A stretch of 18,067 nucleotides of DNA from an uncultured Lachnospiraceae bacterium (GCA_947305345.1 CAMZDH010000002.1:1-18067), one strand, 5' to 3'; positions 8,431 to 16,276 are shown, counted from the first letter of the stretch. Notes: generated from the letters alone by a model not told the origin. Numbers and translations are program-made.

Positions 8431-9057
8431 TCAACCGTTCGCGGCCGCATTGGTGACCGGCGCTTTTTCCGCAGATTCCAATGCGTTTCCCCGCTCTTTT
8501 TCGTACTTTCGGCGGCGGATCAAGTCGTAGGCGATGACCGCTAAGACCGGGACGATGACCGTCAAAAGGACCCCGAGCGGCGTCCGCATGAAGAGGACCA
8601 TGCCGCCGATCACGGGGATCTTCATCCGGTAAACCCCGACCAGAAGACGCGCGGGTACCGGGATCACGTCCGCCGCATTGTTCGCATCTCCCTTCGTTTC
8701 AAAGTAATACGTGCCGTTTTCCTCGCTGATCCCGACGACCCGGTGCGTGATCACGATGTCTTTTTTCGCCCGCGACGGGTCAAAAAAGGAGATGATGTCC
8801 CCGACGCGGACCTCTTCCGGCGCGCGTTTCACGTCCACGATCATGTCGCCGCCGCGAATGACCGGATCCATCGAATCCGTGACGACTACCATCGGCGTCA
8901 CGCCAAAGAAAGACGGCACGTTCTCCGGGTCCGTGAACGAGAGGACGAGAAAAATGATGTTCAAGATCAGGATCGGCAGCAAAAGCGCGCAAACGACCAC
9001 CCCGACTACAGCAAGGATTTTCCTTGCGGTACCCTTCTTCTTTTCTTCGGTTTTCAT
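8431..9057 (-). CDS. sipW: SipW-type (ER-type) signal peptidase I
   Basis: A 208-aa membrane protease that would cleave the signal peptides of the TasA-like and neighbouring exported proteins. The start at 9057 follows AGAAAGGA; a longer frame to 9204 runs through the tRNA gene and is rejected. Membrane segments lie at residues about 14-40 and 163-181. Catalytic Ser62 sits in VVVTDSMDPVIRGGD. The general base is His105 (DIVITHRVVG) instead of the Lys of ordinary bacterial signal peptidases, which marks the archaeal/ER/SipW class. KGDANNAAD (residues 122-130) is the conserved box D/E Asp. It is the first gene of the four-gene cluster. No clear promoter lies between the tRNA terminator and the gene. 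Confidence 0.9.
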   Translation of the reverse strand: MKTEEKKKGTARKILAVVGVVVCALLLPILILNIIFLVLSFTDPENVPSFFGVTPMVVVTDSMDPVIRGGDMIVDVKRAPEEVRVGDIISFFDPSRAKKDIVITHRVVGISEENGTYYFETKGDANNAADVIPVPARLLVGVYRMKIPVIGGMVLFMRTPLGVLLTVIVPVLAVIAYDLIRRRKYEKERGNALESAEKAPVTNAAANG

Positions 9058-9103
9058 AAGAGTTCCTTTCTGGTGAATGATGAGACAGGAAATGATCTGG
9101 ACA

Positions 9104-9143
9104 AAGAAAAAGCCGGATGGCGTTGGAGCACGCCGATCCGGCT
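9104..9143 (-). terminator. Rho-independent terminator after the tRNA
   Basis: On the - strand AGCCGGAT-C-GGCGT pairs with ACGCC-ATCCGGCT around the loop GCTCCA, followed by TTTTTCTTT. It lies 13 bases beyond the tRNA 3' end and would end tRNA transcription before sipW. Confidence 0.85.
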
Positions 9144-9156
9144 GAAAAAATAGACG

Positions 9157-9230
9157 TAGCGGGAGGGGGATTTGAACCCTCGACACTGCGGGTATGAACC
9201 GCATGCTCTAGCCAACTGAGCTATCCCGCC
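9157..9230 (-). tRNA. tRNA-Met (anticodon CAT), probably elongator
   Basis: A 74-nt cloverleaf. The acceptor GGCGGGA pairs with TCCCGCT (one G-T pair), the D-stem is GCTC/GAGC, and the anticodon stem TGCGG/CCGCA carries loop TTCATAC, giving CAT. The T-arm is GAGGG-TTCAAAT-CCCCC with one A-C mismatch, and the discriminator base is A. CCA is not encoded. The first pair is close to normal, unlike the mismatched C1-A72 of initiators, so elongator Met is favoured. A lysidine-modified Ile tRNA also has a CAT anticodon and cannot be fully excluded. Confidence 0.9.
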
Positions 9231-9258
9231 AAAACTCTGTTCCCTTCAGAGCCTCTAC

Positions 9259-9287
9259 ATCTTATCATAGTTTTTTTGGACTGTCAA
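9259..9287 (-). promoter_or_regulatory. Sigma-A type promoter for the tRNA gene
   Basis: A perfect -35 TTGACA (9287-9282) and a -10 TAAGAT (9264-9259) are separated by exactly 17 bases, about 30 bases ahead of the mature tRNA 5' end. Strength and spacing are as expected for a stable-RNA promoter. Confidence 0.85.
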
Positions 9288-9462
9288 TCGCTTTTTCAGG
9301 CGCCAAAAACGTTGATTTTACACAGAAATACGACGGTTTTGCATGCGGTTTTGAAGCGCCCGTAAAGCAGGCCCGCCGCATGGAACCGCCTATGGGAAAA
9401 TGCGGTTTCGGCGGCAGAGCCGAAGGGGACAGAAAGTGATCAAAAGACTTGGAAAATGGTTT
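9288..9462. other. Intergenic stretch between barstar and the tRNA promoter
   Basis: No gene is seen. It holds short inverted and direct repeats of a CCGCAT/ATGCGG motif. It also holds a small perfect hairpin, TTCGGC (9407-9412) with GCCGAA (9419-9424), downstream of the barstar stop. The hairpin has no proper T-run, so it is only a weak candidate for the end of the long - strand operon. Confidence 0.4.
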
Positions 9463-9723
9463 TTACAGTTTTTTTCCGGCGCCGAACGTGAAGCTTGAAT
9501 TGAACGCGGCCGCGTCGTTAAAGACCGCGAGAAACCCTTCCGCGAGCGGATTTTCGGCGTGCAGAAGCACCGCGTTGGTCTCCCGGTCTTCGGTCGAAAG
9601 GACGTCGTAGAGCGCGTCCAGGTTGTTGCCGTAATAATCTGGGAAGTCCAGACGGGACGCCAGAAAAGCGTGCACCGCCTTTTCGTCCTGAAATTCATTG
9701 AAATCTAAAACGATCGTACGCAT
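9463..9723 (-). CDS. Barstar-family ribonuclease inhibitor
   Basis: An 86-aa cytoplasmic protein, the usual barstar length, expected to bind and block the barnase encoded just upstream. The central motif FPDYYGNNLDALYD (residues 27-40) matches the inhibitor helix of barstar. Asp36 and Asp40 correspond to barstar Asp35 and Asp39, which plug the barnase active site, and Tyr30 corresponds to Tyr29. The start at 9723 follows AAAGGAA. It lies 27 bp downstream of the barnase gene, so both are very likely on one transcript. Placing the antidote directly after the toxin protects the producing cell from any RNase that folds inside it. Barstar-like proteins also exist alone, but the adjacent barnase makes the immunity role the best reading. 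Confidence 0.9.
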   Translation of the reverse strand: MRTIVLDFNEFQDEKAVHAFLASRLDFPDYYGNNLDALYDVLSTEDRETNAVLLHAENPLAEGFLAVFNDAAAFNSSFTFGAGKKL

Positions 9724-9750
9724 TTACGCGGTTCCTTTCTCAAAACGTCT

Positions 9751-10452
9751 TTAATACAGCTGCGTAAACGTCTCATAGTGATCGTCGGTATAAAACACCA
9801 GCCCGTCGTTTGAAAAGACGATGCGCTTCGCGTTCCGGTACCCGCCCTCGTAATCGATGTCGCATTCCGTGTAGGTGCGGCCGTTTTTGACCGGCAGGAT
9901 CTTCTGATAATTGGTAAAGCGGTCGCCGCCGATCGATTTTCCGGGCGCGACCTCCCACAGGTTCCCCTTCGAGCTCTGCCAGCCAAGCGCCTCGGCCTGA
10001 TCCTTCGTGAGATAATTCGACGGCAGCTTCCCGTAGGTATGAATGTAAAGCGCGACGTGCTCCTTGTCGCTGTAGGTGCCGTTCTTCTGCACCGTGACCG
10101 CCGGTTCCGTCGGTGCCGCGGTTGTTTCCGGCGGTGTGGCGGTCGTCTGCGGCGGTGGCGGAGGCGCGGTCGTCTCCGGCTCCGTGATCTCGATATAGAC
10201 AGCCTCTTCGGTCGTTTCTTCGGGCGTCTCTTCCTCATTCTCCGTTTCAGGATCGGTCGATTCGTCCGTTTCCGCAGGCGCTTCGGTCGCATCGGCGCCG
10301 ATCACCTCCACGGTCTCGAAATCCGTCGGTTCCTGCCCGGACTGCTCCGTTTTCGTCCTGGTGAGCGCGTAACAGATTCCGACCGCCGCGAGAAGTACCA
10401 GGACGGCGATCAGAATAACGGTTTTTGCCTTCTTTGAAAGCTTCACATTCAT
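9751..10452 (-). CDS. Barnase-family extracellular/membrane-tethered ribonuclease
   Basis: A 233-aa guanyl-preferring RNase of the barnase family (endonucleolytic RNA cleavage through a 2',3'-cyclic intermediate). Residues about 10-30 are one hydrophobic segment (TVILIAVLVLLAAVGICYAL), either an uncleaved anchor or a signal peptide. Residues about 35-120 form a Thr/Glu/Pro-rich low-complexity stalk. Residues about 125-233 are a complete barnase domain. All the key residues are present: Lys150 (barnase Lys27), Glu196 (Glu73), Arg206 and Arg210 (Arg83 and Arg87) and His225 (His102 in TDDHYETF). VGIC is not a proper lipobox. The gene starts 3 bp after the ECF transporter gene with a modest GGGG site and is followed by barstar. 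It is probably an exported nuclease or contact toxin; the tether is unusual for the family. Confidence 0.92.
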   Translation of the reverse strand: MNVKLSKKAKTVILIAVLVLLAAVGICYALTRTKTEQSGQEPTDFETVEVIGADATEAPAETDESTDPETENEEETPEETTEEAVYIEITEPETTAPPPPPQTTATPPETTAAPTEPAVTVQKNGTYSDKEHVALYIHTYGKLPSNYLTKDQAEALGWQSSKGNLWEVAPGKSIGGDRFTNYQKILPVKNGRTYTECDIDYEGGYRNAKRIVFSNDGLVFYTDDHYETFTQLY

Positions 10453-10455
10453 AAA

Positions 10456-11196
10456 TTACCCCGCTGTAGCCTGTTTTAACCAGGGATATACAAGGATATA
10501 GAGTCCGATCGCGGCAACCGCAGCAATCGTCAAAACCACCAGAAGGATCACTTCTTTTTTCCGAATCTCAAATTTCGTTCGTCTGGTAAAGGTTAATTCC
10601 ATCTTGTTGGTGACCGGAAGCAACGCGCCAAACAGAAGCAGTAAAACCAAAGCTTCCAGAGGGAACAGCGCCAGATTTTTCACGACACCTATCGCCTGAC
10701 GCGCCCAAAACATCGCCAGGGAAAAGCCTCTCCACTGGTAATAATAGTATCCGATCAGCGCACCGAGTCCGATATTGCAGATCATGGACACGAAGAACCG
10801 CCCGATCATAACCCGAAGCGAGGAAAGATTCGCGCGATAATAAAAGAGCGCAAAAATCAGACTACTCGCCATTTCCTGAAAAATATAAGGGAAGAAATAC
10901 GGCCCTTTCGGAAAGAGGATCGCGCCGACAGTATCGCTGATTGCGCCGGCGAACAGAGACACAAATGGCCCGGCAATCATGGATGCCACTGAATTAACAA
11001 CAAAATCAAAAGAAAAATAGAGATCCTGACTAAAAGGAATCGGGATCGAAAGCGGTTTGATTGCGATCCGGAGCGCCAATAGAATCCCCGTGACTGCCAA
11101 AATCTTCGCGTGTTTGAACTCTGAAACAGCCAGTTTCCAATAAGCTAAAGAAATCGGATGCCGAAACAACTGATGACTTCTTTCCGTCACGGTCAT
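10456..11196 (-). CDS. ECF transporter S component, folate-family-like
   Basis: A 246-aa membrane protein that would bind a vitamin and deliver it through the shared ECF energizing module encoded elsewhere. Several hydrophobic segments are visible. KILAVTGILLALRIAIKPLS followed by FSFDFVVNSVASMIAGPFVS and AGAISDTVGAILFPKGPYFF fits the folate (FolT) family of S components, but substrate cannot be settled by eye. The C-terminus is longer than usual, with extra hydrophobic segments. The ATG at 11196 overlaps the tadA stop (ATGA), but AAGGAGG is only one base before it. The in-frame GTG at 11190 has ideal spacing to the same site, so the true start may be 11190 (244 aa). The barnase gene follows after 3 bp. 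Confidence 0.75.
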   Translation of the reverse strand: MTVTERSHQLFRHPISLAYWKLAVSEFKHAKILAVTGILLALRIAIKPLSIPIPFSQDLYFSFDFVVNSVASMIAGPFVSLFAGAISDTVGAILFPKGPYFFPYIFQEMASSLIFALFYYRANLSSLRVMIGRFFVSMICNIGLGALIGYYYYQWRGFSLAMFWARQAIGVVKNLALFPLEALVLLLLFGALLPVTNKMELTFTRRTKFEIRKKEVILLVVLTIAAVAAIGLYILVYPWLKQATAG

Positions 11197-11720
11197 TCCT
11201 CCTTTTTCCGAAGTTGCCGGAAAAACCCCTGCAAGACCGCCTTGCATTCCGCTTCCAGCACGCCGCGGTCCACCTGCACCTGATGATTGAACCGTTCTTC
11301 CTGAAAGAGGTCCCGAATGCTGCCGGCGCAGCCCGACTTCGGGCTCATCGCGCCGATCACGACCCGGTCGATCCGCGCCTGAACGAGCGTGCCCGCGCAC
11401 ATCGGACAGGGCTCCAGCGTCACGTAAAGCGTACAGCCCTCGAGCCGCCAGTCGCCGAGCACCTTTTCCGCCCGCTCGACCGCGATCATTTCCGCGTGCC
11501 GGGTCACCTTCTTGTCCGTATTCCGGCGGTTGTAGCCGCGCGCAATGATCTCCGGCTCCGGGAGCGCATTGCCGTCGTAATCATGGGTCCGGACGATGAC
11601 GCACCCGATCGGCGTCTCCGACAGCCGGTACGCCTTTTTCGCCTGCCTCAGCGCTTCCTTCATGAACCGCTCGTCCGCCGGAAGGGTCTCTTTCTTTTGT
11701 CGTACGCGTTTTTCCGTCAT
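11193..11720 (-). CDS. tadA: tRNA adenosine(34) deaminase TadA
   Basis: A 175-aa zinc enzyme that converts adenosine 34 to inosine in the anticodon of tRNA-Arg(ACG). The zinc and catalytic motifs are complete: HAE at residues 75-77 and PCPMC at 104-108. Length is near the family norm, with an insertion (THDYDGNALPEPE, about residues 45-57) before the EIIARGYNRR strand. The frame continues upstream into rsmA, so I start at 11720, 2 bases after the rsmA stop; the ribosome binding site there is weak. The stop overlaps the next gene's ATG by 4 bp. The arrangement next to rsmA puts two RNA-modifying enzymes together in one operon. Confidence 0.92.
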   Translation of the reverse strand: MTEKRVRQKKETLPADERFMKEALRQAKKAYRLSETPIGCVIVRTHDYDGNALPEPEIIARGYNRRNTDKKVTRHAEMIAVERAEKVLGDWRLEGCTLYVTLEPCPMCAGTLVQARIDRVVIGAMSPKSGCAGSIRDLFQEERFNHQVQVDRGVLEAECKAVLQGFFRQLRKKEE

Positions 11721-11722
11721 TT

Positions 11723-12586
11723 TTACATAAGTTCCCGTAATGCGTCGGAAAGCGCCGCAAACTGCTCGAGCGAAAGCGTTTCGCCGCGGACCATCTCCGA
11801 AAGACCACATTTTTCGAGCGCCTGACGGATCGCGCCGTCCTGCAGCTTAAGCTCCGCCGCGTTTTTCAGTCCGTTCACCAGGGTCTTCCGCCGCGCGTTG
11901 AAGCTCGCGCGGATGATCCTGAACATCAGCGCGGGATCCTGTACCCCGACCGGCGGCGTTTCATGCTTTTTCAGACGGATCACCGCCGACGCGACGTCCG
12001 GTCTCGGCATAAAGCAGTTCTGCGGCACGTTCGCCGCAAGATAGGGTTCCGAATAATACTGGACCGCGAGCGTCAGTGCGCCGTAATCCTTCGTCCCCGG
12101 CTTCGCCATCATCCGGGCCGCGACCTCCTTCTGCACCATGACCGTCAGACTTTCGACCGGCGCGTTCCCTTCGAGCAGCGCCATGACGATCGGCGTCGTG
12201 ATGTAATAAGGGAGATTTGCGACGACTTTGAAGGCTTTTCCGCCCGCATAGTGGGTGGAAAGTTCCTGTAGATCTGCTTTTAATGCATCCTGGTGGAGAA
12301 TGATCACGTTTTCACGCCCCGCGAGCGTTTCCTTCAGGATCGGCATCAGCTTGTCGTCGATCTCGATCGCGAGGACCATTCCCGCCGCGTCGGAAAGCGC
12401 CTCCGTCAGCGTCCCGATCCCGGGTCCGATCTCCAGCACGGCGTCTTCCTTCGTAAGCTCTGCCGCCGCCACGATCTTTTCGAGAACGTGGGGGTCGATC
12501 AGGAAATTCTGTCCGAAACGCTTGTTGAAGACAAAGTGGTGTTTTTGCAGCACTTCGATCGTTTTTTTCGGCTCGATTAACGGCAT
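11723..12586 (-). CDS. rsmA: 16S rRNA (adenine1518-N6/adenine1519-N6)-dimethyltransferase RsmA (KsgA)
   Basis: Dimethylates the two adjacent adenines near the 3' end of 16S rRNA during late small-subunit assembly, using S-adenosylmethionine. From the start chosen here it is 287 aa, the usual size. The GQNFL motif precedes the fold, motif I is EIGPGIGTLT (SAM binding) and motif IV is NLPYYI. I prefer the ATG at 12586, with GGAG five bases upstream, over the in-frame ATG at 12610. At 12610 an AGGA touches the start codon and eight extra residues (MNEKNGAN) would be added. The shorter form also matches the spacing before GQNFL in Bacillus RsmA. It lies 26 bp downstream of tatD and 2 bp upstream of tadA. 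Confidence 0.95.
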   Translation of the reverse strand: MPLIEPKKTIEVLQKHHFVFNKRFGQNFLIDPHVLEKIVAAAELTKEDAVLEIGPGIGTLTEALSDAAGMVLAIEIDDKLMPILKETLAGRENVIILHQDALKADLQELSTHYAGGKAFKVVANLPYYITTPIVMALLEGNAPVESLTVMVQKEVAARMMAKPGTKDYGALTLAVQYYSEPYLAANVPQNCFMPRPDVASAVIRLKKHETPPVGVQDPALMFRIIRASFNARRKTLVNGLKNAAELKLQDGAIRQALEKCGLSEMVRGETLSLEQFAALSDALRELM

Positions 12587-12612
12587 GTTCGCTCCGTTCT
12601 TCTCATTCATTC

Positions 12613-13419
12613 CTATAACCGGTACAACCGGTTCGCGTTCTGCCAGGTCATTTCCTTCACCGCTTCCACGGTCGTGTTCCGGAGCGCCGCGAGCGTTTCC
12701 ACAACGTACCGGAGTTTCGCCGAATCGTTTCGCTCGCCCCGGAACGGGGTCGGCGCAAGATACGGGCAGTCGGTCTCGATCACCAGCCGGTCGTCCGGCA
12801 CGTAGGCCGCGACTTCCTTCGCGACGCGTCCGTTCTTGAACGTCACGACACCACCGAGCCCGATGCAGTAGCCGAGGTCCAGAAAGCGCCTTGCCATCTC
12901 CTTCGAATACGAATATCAGTGCACAACGCCGCTGCCCTCGCCCGTTTTCATGGCTTTCAGCATTTCGTAGGTGTCCTCGGCCGCGTCCCGGGAATGGATC
13001 ACGACCGGGAGGTCCAGTTCATTCGACAGCGCAAGCTGCCGCTCGAACCATTTCCGCTGCAGGTCCTTCGGCACGTTGTCCTCGCCGCGGGAATACTCGT
13101 ATCCGATCTCGCCGATCGCGACGATCTTCCTTGGGGTTCCCGCGTCTGCCGCCGCCCGGTCCGCCAGGACGTACCCGGCAAGCGTCTCCATGTCGGCTTC
13201 GGTCAGATCCGTCACTTCATCCGGGTGCACGCCGACCGCTGCATAGAGAAACGGCACGCGATGCGCGAGCGCGACCGTCGTTTTCACGGTCTCCATCGAA
13301 GACGAAACGTTCACGATGCGGCCGACGCCGTTCGCCGGAAGAGACGAAAGGACCGCCTCCCTGTCCCGGTCGAACCGCGCGTCGTCATAATGCGCATGAC
13401 TGTCAAAGATCATCGCCAT
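12613..13419 (-). CDS. tatD: TatD-family metal-dependent hydrolase with in-frame TGA at the conserved Cys
   Basis: TatD-type Mg-dependent DNase or hydrolase, 268 codons, the normal family length, if the TGA is read through. Metal ligands are present on both sides of it. The first part has His8 and His10 (DSHAHYD), Glu104 (GEIGYEY), His142 (VIHSRDA) and His167 (VVH). The second part has Asp217 (ETDCPYLAP). The frame is uninterrupted except for codon 168, TGA, immediately after His167, where homologues read HCFSG, HCFTG or HCYS. Terminating there would give a 167-residue product lacking Asp217, unlikely to be active. The options are selenocysteine, a nonsense mutation or a base error. The start at 13419 lies 27 bp after pgi. 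The neighbours look intact. Confidence 0.85.
12916..12918 (-). other. In-frame TGA in place of the conserved TatD Cys codon
   Basis: The context on the - strand is GTG GTG CAC TGA TAT TCG TAT TCG AAG. One base change (third position, to C or T) would restore Cys and the standard HCYS motif. Downstream I find only a weak stem, GAAGG with CTTTC, starting 12 bases after the TGA around a 13-base loop. That is not a convincing SECIS element by eye. Confidence 0.8.
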
Positions 13420-13446
13420 CGGATCCAGTTCTTCCTTCGTTCCCGC

Positions 13447-14799
13447 TTATTCGCCGAGCCGCCTGAGGAGCTCCGCACGCCGCTCTTCGAAGCCGGGCTT
13501 GTTGAGGAGCGCGAACATATTTTTCTTGTAACTTTCGACGCCGGGCTGGTTGAAGGGATTCACGCCGAGCATGTAGCCCGACACGCCGCAGGCGAATTCA
13601 TAGAAATAAAAGAGCTGACCGAGCGAATACGCCGTCATGTCCTTCACGCGGATCATGACGTTCGGGACCTTTCCGTCCGTGTGCGCCAGGATCGTGCCGG
13701 TCATCGCGGCCTGATTCACGAACGCCATGTCTTTTCCCGCAAGATAATTCAGTCCGTCCGCGTCCGAGGCCTCGCTGAAAAGGTCCACGGTCTGCCGCGC
13801 ATTTTCCACTTCGACGACCGTCTCGAACAGGATCCTCGTGCCGTCCTGGACGAACTGCCCAAGCGAATGCAGATCCGTCGTGAAGTCCACGGACGCCGGG
13901 TAAAGCCCCTTGCCGTCCTTGCCTTCAGATTCGCCGTAAAGCTGCTTCCACCATTCCGCGACGTAATGGAAATTCGGCTCGTAGTTCGAGGTGAGCTCGA
14001 TCGATTTCCCCGCGTGATAGAAGAGGTTCCGGACCGCCGCGTACCGCATCGCGTCGTTCTCTTCGGCCGGCGCCGTGAGGCACAGCTGCCGCATGTCGGC
14101 AGCACCCTGCATCAGGGCGCGGATGTCGGCGCCCGTCGCCGCGATCGGAAGAAGCCCGACCGCCGTCAATACCGAATACCGCCCGCCGATGTCGTCCGGC
14201 ACCACGAACGTCTCATAGCCTTTCACGGTCGCGAGATTCTTTAACGCCCCTCTTGCCTTGTCCGTCGTCGCGAAAATGCGTTTCGCCGCCTCCGCTTTAC
14301 CGTATTTTTCCTCCGCGAGCCGCTTGAAAATGCGGAACGCGATCGCGGGCTCGGTCGTCGTGCCGGATTTCGAGATCACGTTGATCGAAAAATCGCGGCC
14401 GCCGATCAGGTCCGTGAGTTCCTTCAGGTACGTGCCGCTGATCGAATTGCCGACGTAGTAGATCTCCGGGCCGTTCCGCTTCTCTTTCGGGAGGTTGTTG
14501 TAAAAATCATGGTTCAGGAATTCGTTCGCGGCCCGCGCGCCGAGGTACGATCCGCCGATGCCGATCACGAACAGAATGTCGGAATTCTCGCGGATCCGCG
14601 CCGCCGCATTTTCTATGCGAGCGAACTCGTCGCGGTCATAATCGACCGGCAGATCGATCCAGCCGAGGAAGTCGTTCCCTTCACCGGTCCGTTCGACGAG
14701 CGTCTTACGGCCCTCTTCCGCTTTCCGCATCCACTGCGCGACGTCGTGGTCCTTCAAGAACCATGCCGCCGCCGTATCATCAAACCGTACGTTCTTCAT
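13447..14799 (-). CDS. pgi: Glucose-6-phosphate isomerase
   Basis: A 450-aa cytosolic enzyme that interconverts glucose 6-phosphate and fructose 6-phosphate in glycolysis and gluconeogenesis. The length fits the shorter Gram-positive form. Substrate-binding motifs are GGSYLGAR (82-89) and SKSGTTTE (143-150). The PGI signature [14 protein letters not shown] lies at about 205-218, the catalytic Glu290 in [12 protein letters not shown], and His311 in TDLHSLGQ. The start at 14799 is set by AAGGAG about 9 bases upstream. It follows the aldehyde dehydrogenase by 25 bp and precedes tatD by 27 bp, so it is probably part of the same transcript. Confidence 0.96.
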   Translation of the reverse strand: MKNVRFDDTAAAWFLKDHDVAQWMRKAEEGRKTLVERTGEGNDFLGWIDLPVDYDRDEFARIENAAARIRENSDILFVIGIGGSYLGARAANEFLNHDFYNNLPKEKRNGPEIYYVGNSISGTYLKELTDLIGGRDFSINVISKSGTTTEPAIAFRIFKRLAEEKYGKAEAAKRIFATTDKARGALKNLATVKGYETFVVPDDIGGRYSVLTAVGLLPIAATGADIRALMQGAADMRQLCLTAPAEENDAMRYAAVRNLFYHAGKSIELTSNYEPNFHYVAEWWKQLYGESEGKDGKGLYPASVDFTTDLHSLGQFVQDGTRILFETVVEVENARQTVDLFSEASDADGLNYLAGKDMAFVNQAAMTGTILAHTDGKVPNVMIRVKDMTAYSLGQLFYFYEFACGVSGYMLGVNPFNQPGVESYKKNMFALLNKPGFEERRAELLRRLGE

Positions 14800-14824
14800 T
14801 CGTTGTTTTCTCCTTCGATGTCCT

Positions 14825-16195
14825 TTACTGCAAGCGCTTCAACAGGTTCCGCTTCGCCACCGTATACGGACGGTAACGGAACTTGAAATCCGCTTTCGTC
14901 CCCTTCTCGACGACCGACTTCACGTGCGTAAACGTCCGGAAGGTCTCAATGCCGTGATACGCCCCCATGCCGCTCTCGCCGACGCCGCCAAACGGAAGCG
15001 TATGCGAGGAAAGGTGCATGATTGTATCGTTGACGCACCCGCCGCCGAACGGGATGTGCGTCTCCACGTATTCCATCCGCGTCTTATCCGTCGTAAACAA
15101 GTATAATGCGAGCGGCTTCGGCCGGGCTTTGATGAACGCCTCGACTTCCGAGAAGTTTTTGTACGTCAGGATCGGCAGGATCGGCCCGAAGATCTCCTCC
15201 TGCATGACGGGCGCGTCCGGGCGCACGTGAAGAAGCACCGTCGGCTCGATCGTCCGGTCGTCTTCGTCAAACCGCCCGCCGACCGCGATCTCCTCGCCGT
15301 ACATCAGCTGCCTGAGCCGCAGGAAGTGCTTTTCATTAATGATGTGCGGGTAATCGATCACGTCGCCGGAGCCGTCCTTCGGGTACTGCGCCTCGATCTC
15401 CGCCTTCAAAGCCTCGATGAGCGCATTCTCGCGCCCCTCCCGGACGTATACGTAATCCGGCGCGACGCAGGTCTGACCCGCGTTGATGAATTTGCCGAAG
15501 ACGATCCTGCGCGCCGCGAGGGCAAGGTCCGCGGTCTCGTCGATGATCACCGGGCTCTTGCCGCCGAGCTCCAGCGTGACCGGCGTCAGATGCGCGGCCG
15601 CCTTCTCCATGACGGTCTTTCCGACCCTCACCGAGCCCGTGAAGAAAATATAGTCAAACTTCTGATCGAGGAGCTGCTGGTTTTCCGCCCGGCCGCCTTC
15701 GACGACCGCCACGTATTCGGGATCGAAAATGCCGCCGAGTAAGCCCGCGATCAGCTTCGAGGTCGCCGGCGCGTAAGCCGACGGCTTGACGACCGCCGTA
15801 TTGCCGGCGGCCAGCGCGCCGATGAGCGGCTGGAGCGTCAGCAGGAAGGGATAGTTCCAGGGGGACATGATCAGCACCGTGCCGTACGGTTCCGGGACGC
15901 GGTAGCATTTGGCCGGAAAGAGCGCGATCACGGTCTTCGCTTTCGTCCTGCGGTTCCATTTCGGCACCTTCTTGATCATCAGCCGGAGTTCTGCAAGCAC
16001 AAGGTTCAATTCGGTCATGGAGGCTTCGGTTTCAGATTTTCCAAGGTCCGTTTTCAGCGCTGCCAGGATCTCTTTCTTTTGTCCTTCAATCGCGTCCTGC
16101 AGTTTTTTCAGCATCCGGATCCGAAACGCGGTCGAAATCGTCTCGCCCCGTTCAAAATAACTCCTCTGCCCCGTCACAATGGTGGAAATTTCCAT
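14825..16195 (-). CDS. Aldehyde dehydrogenase, class 3-like
   Basis: A 456-aa NAD(P)-dependent oxidation enzyme for aldehydes, of the short ALDH3/coniferyl-aldehyde-type branch that lacks the long N-terminus of other ALDHs. The oxyanion-hole Asn114 is in SPWNYP and the cofactor-loop motif FFTGS is at 184-188. The general base Glu209 is in [10 protein letters not shown] and catalytic Cys243 in AGQTCVAPD. The start at 16195 is fixed by AAAGGAGG; the longer frame to 16276 would run through the -10 region of its own promoter. It is the first gene of the long - strand array and has a good promoter just upstream. The natural substrate is unknown; long-chain or aromatic aldehydes are typical of the branch. 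Confidence 0.93.
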   Translation of the reverse strand: MEISTIVTGQRSYFERGETISTAFRIRMLKKLQDAIEGQKKEILAALKTDLGKSETEASMTELNLVLAELRLMIKKVPKWNRRTKAKTVIALFPAKCYRVPEPYGTVLIMSPWNYPFLLTLQPLIGALAAGNTAVVKPSAYAPATSKLIAGLLGGIFDPEYVAVVEGGRAENQQLLDQKFDYIFFTGSVRVGKTVMEKAAAHLTPVTLELGGKSPVIIDETADLALAARRIVFGKFINAGQTCVAPDYVYVREGRENALIEALKAEIEAQYPKDGSGDVIDYPHIINEKHFLRLRQLMYGEEIAVGGRFDEDDRTIEPTVLLHVRPDAPVMQEEIFGPILPILTYKNFSEVEAFIKARPKPLALYLFTTDKTRMEYVETHIPFGGGCVNDTIMHLSSHTLPFGGVGESGMGAYHGIETFRTFTHVKSVVEKGTKADFKFRYRPYTVAKRNLLKRLQ

Positions 16196-16247
16196 GTTTC
16201 CGCCTCCTTTCCGTGATCTGAAGCATATAATCATGCATTGTAGTTCT

Positions 16248-16276
16248 ATTCTATTTTTTCTGCGCGGAAAAGTCAA
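16248..16276 (-). promoter_or_regulatory. Promoter of the aldehyde dehydrogenase-pgi-to-barstar array
   Basis: The -35 TTGACT (16276-16271) and -10 TAGAAT (16253-16248) are separated by 17 bases, about 50 bases upstream of the aldehyde dehydrogenase start. No other clear promoter was seen between the closely spaced genes downstream. Confidence 0.75.

Noticed and set aside
9058..9204. N-terminal extension of the signal peptidase frame
   Set aside because: It would run across the tRNA gene and its terminator; the start at 9057 has a good ribosome binding site.
9390..9698. - strand frame overlapping barstar
   Set aside because: Out-of-frame shadow of barstar with Arg/Thr/Ser-rich composition; barstar itself matches its family along its length.
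10362..10452. Lipoprotein signal in the barnase protein (VGIC)
   Set aside because: The residue before Cys is Ile, not Gly, Ala or Ser, so it does not meet the lipobox rule.
12613..13419. Global reassignment of TGA as a sense codon to explain tatD
   Set aside because: tadA and the 828-aa surface protein both end in TGA, with stop/start overlaps that make sense only if TGA is a stop.
12919..14244. Long + strand open frame (441 codons) opposite tatD and pgi
   Set aside because: It is antisense to two clearly recognised enzymes, is Arg/His-rich as GC-rich shadow frames are, and has no domain or ribosome binding site.
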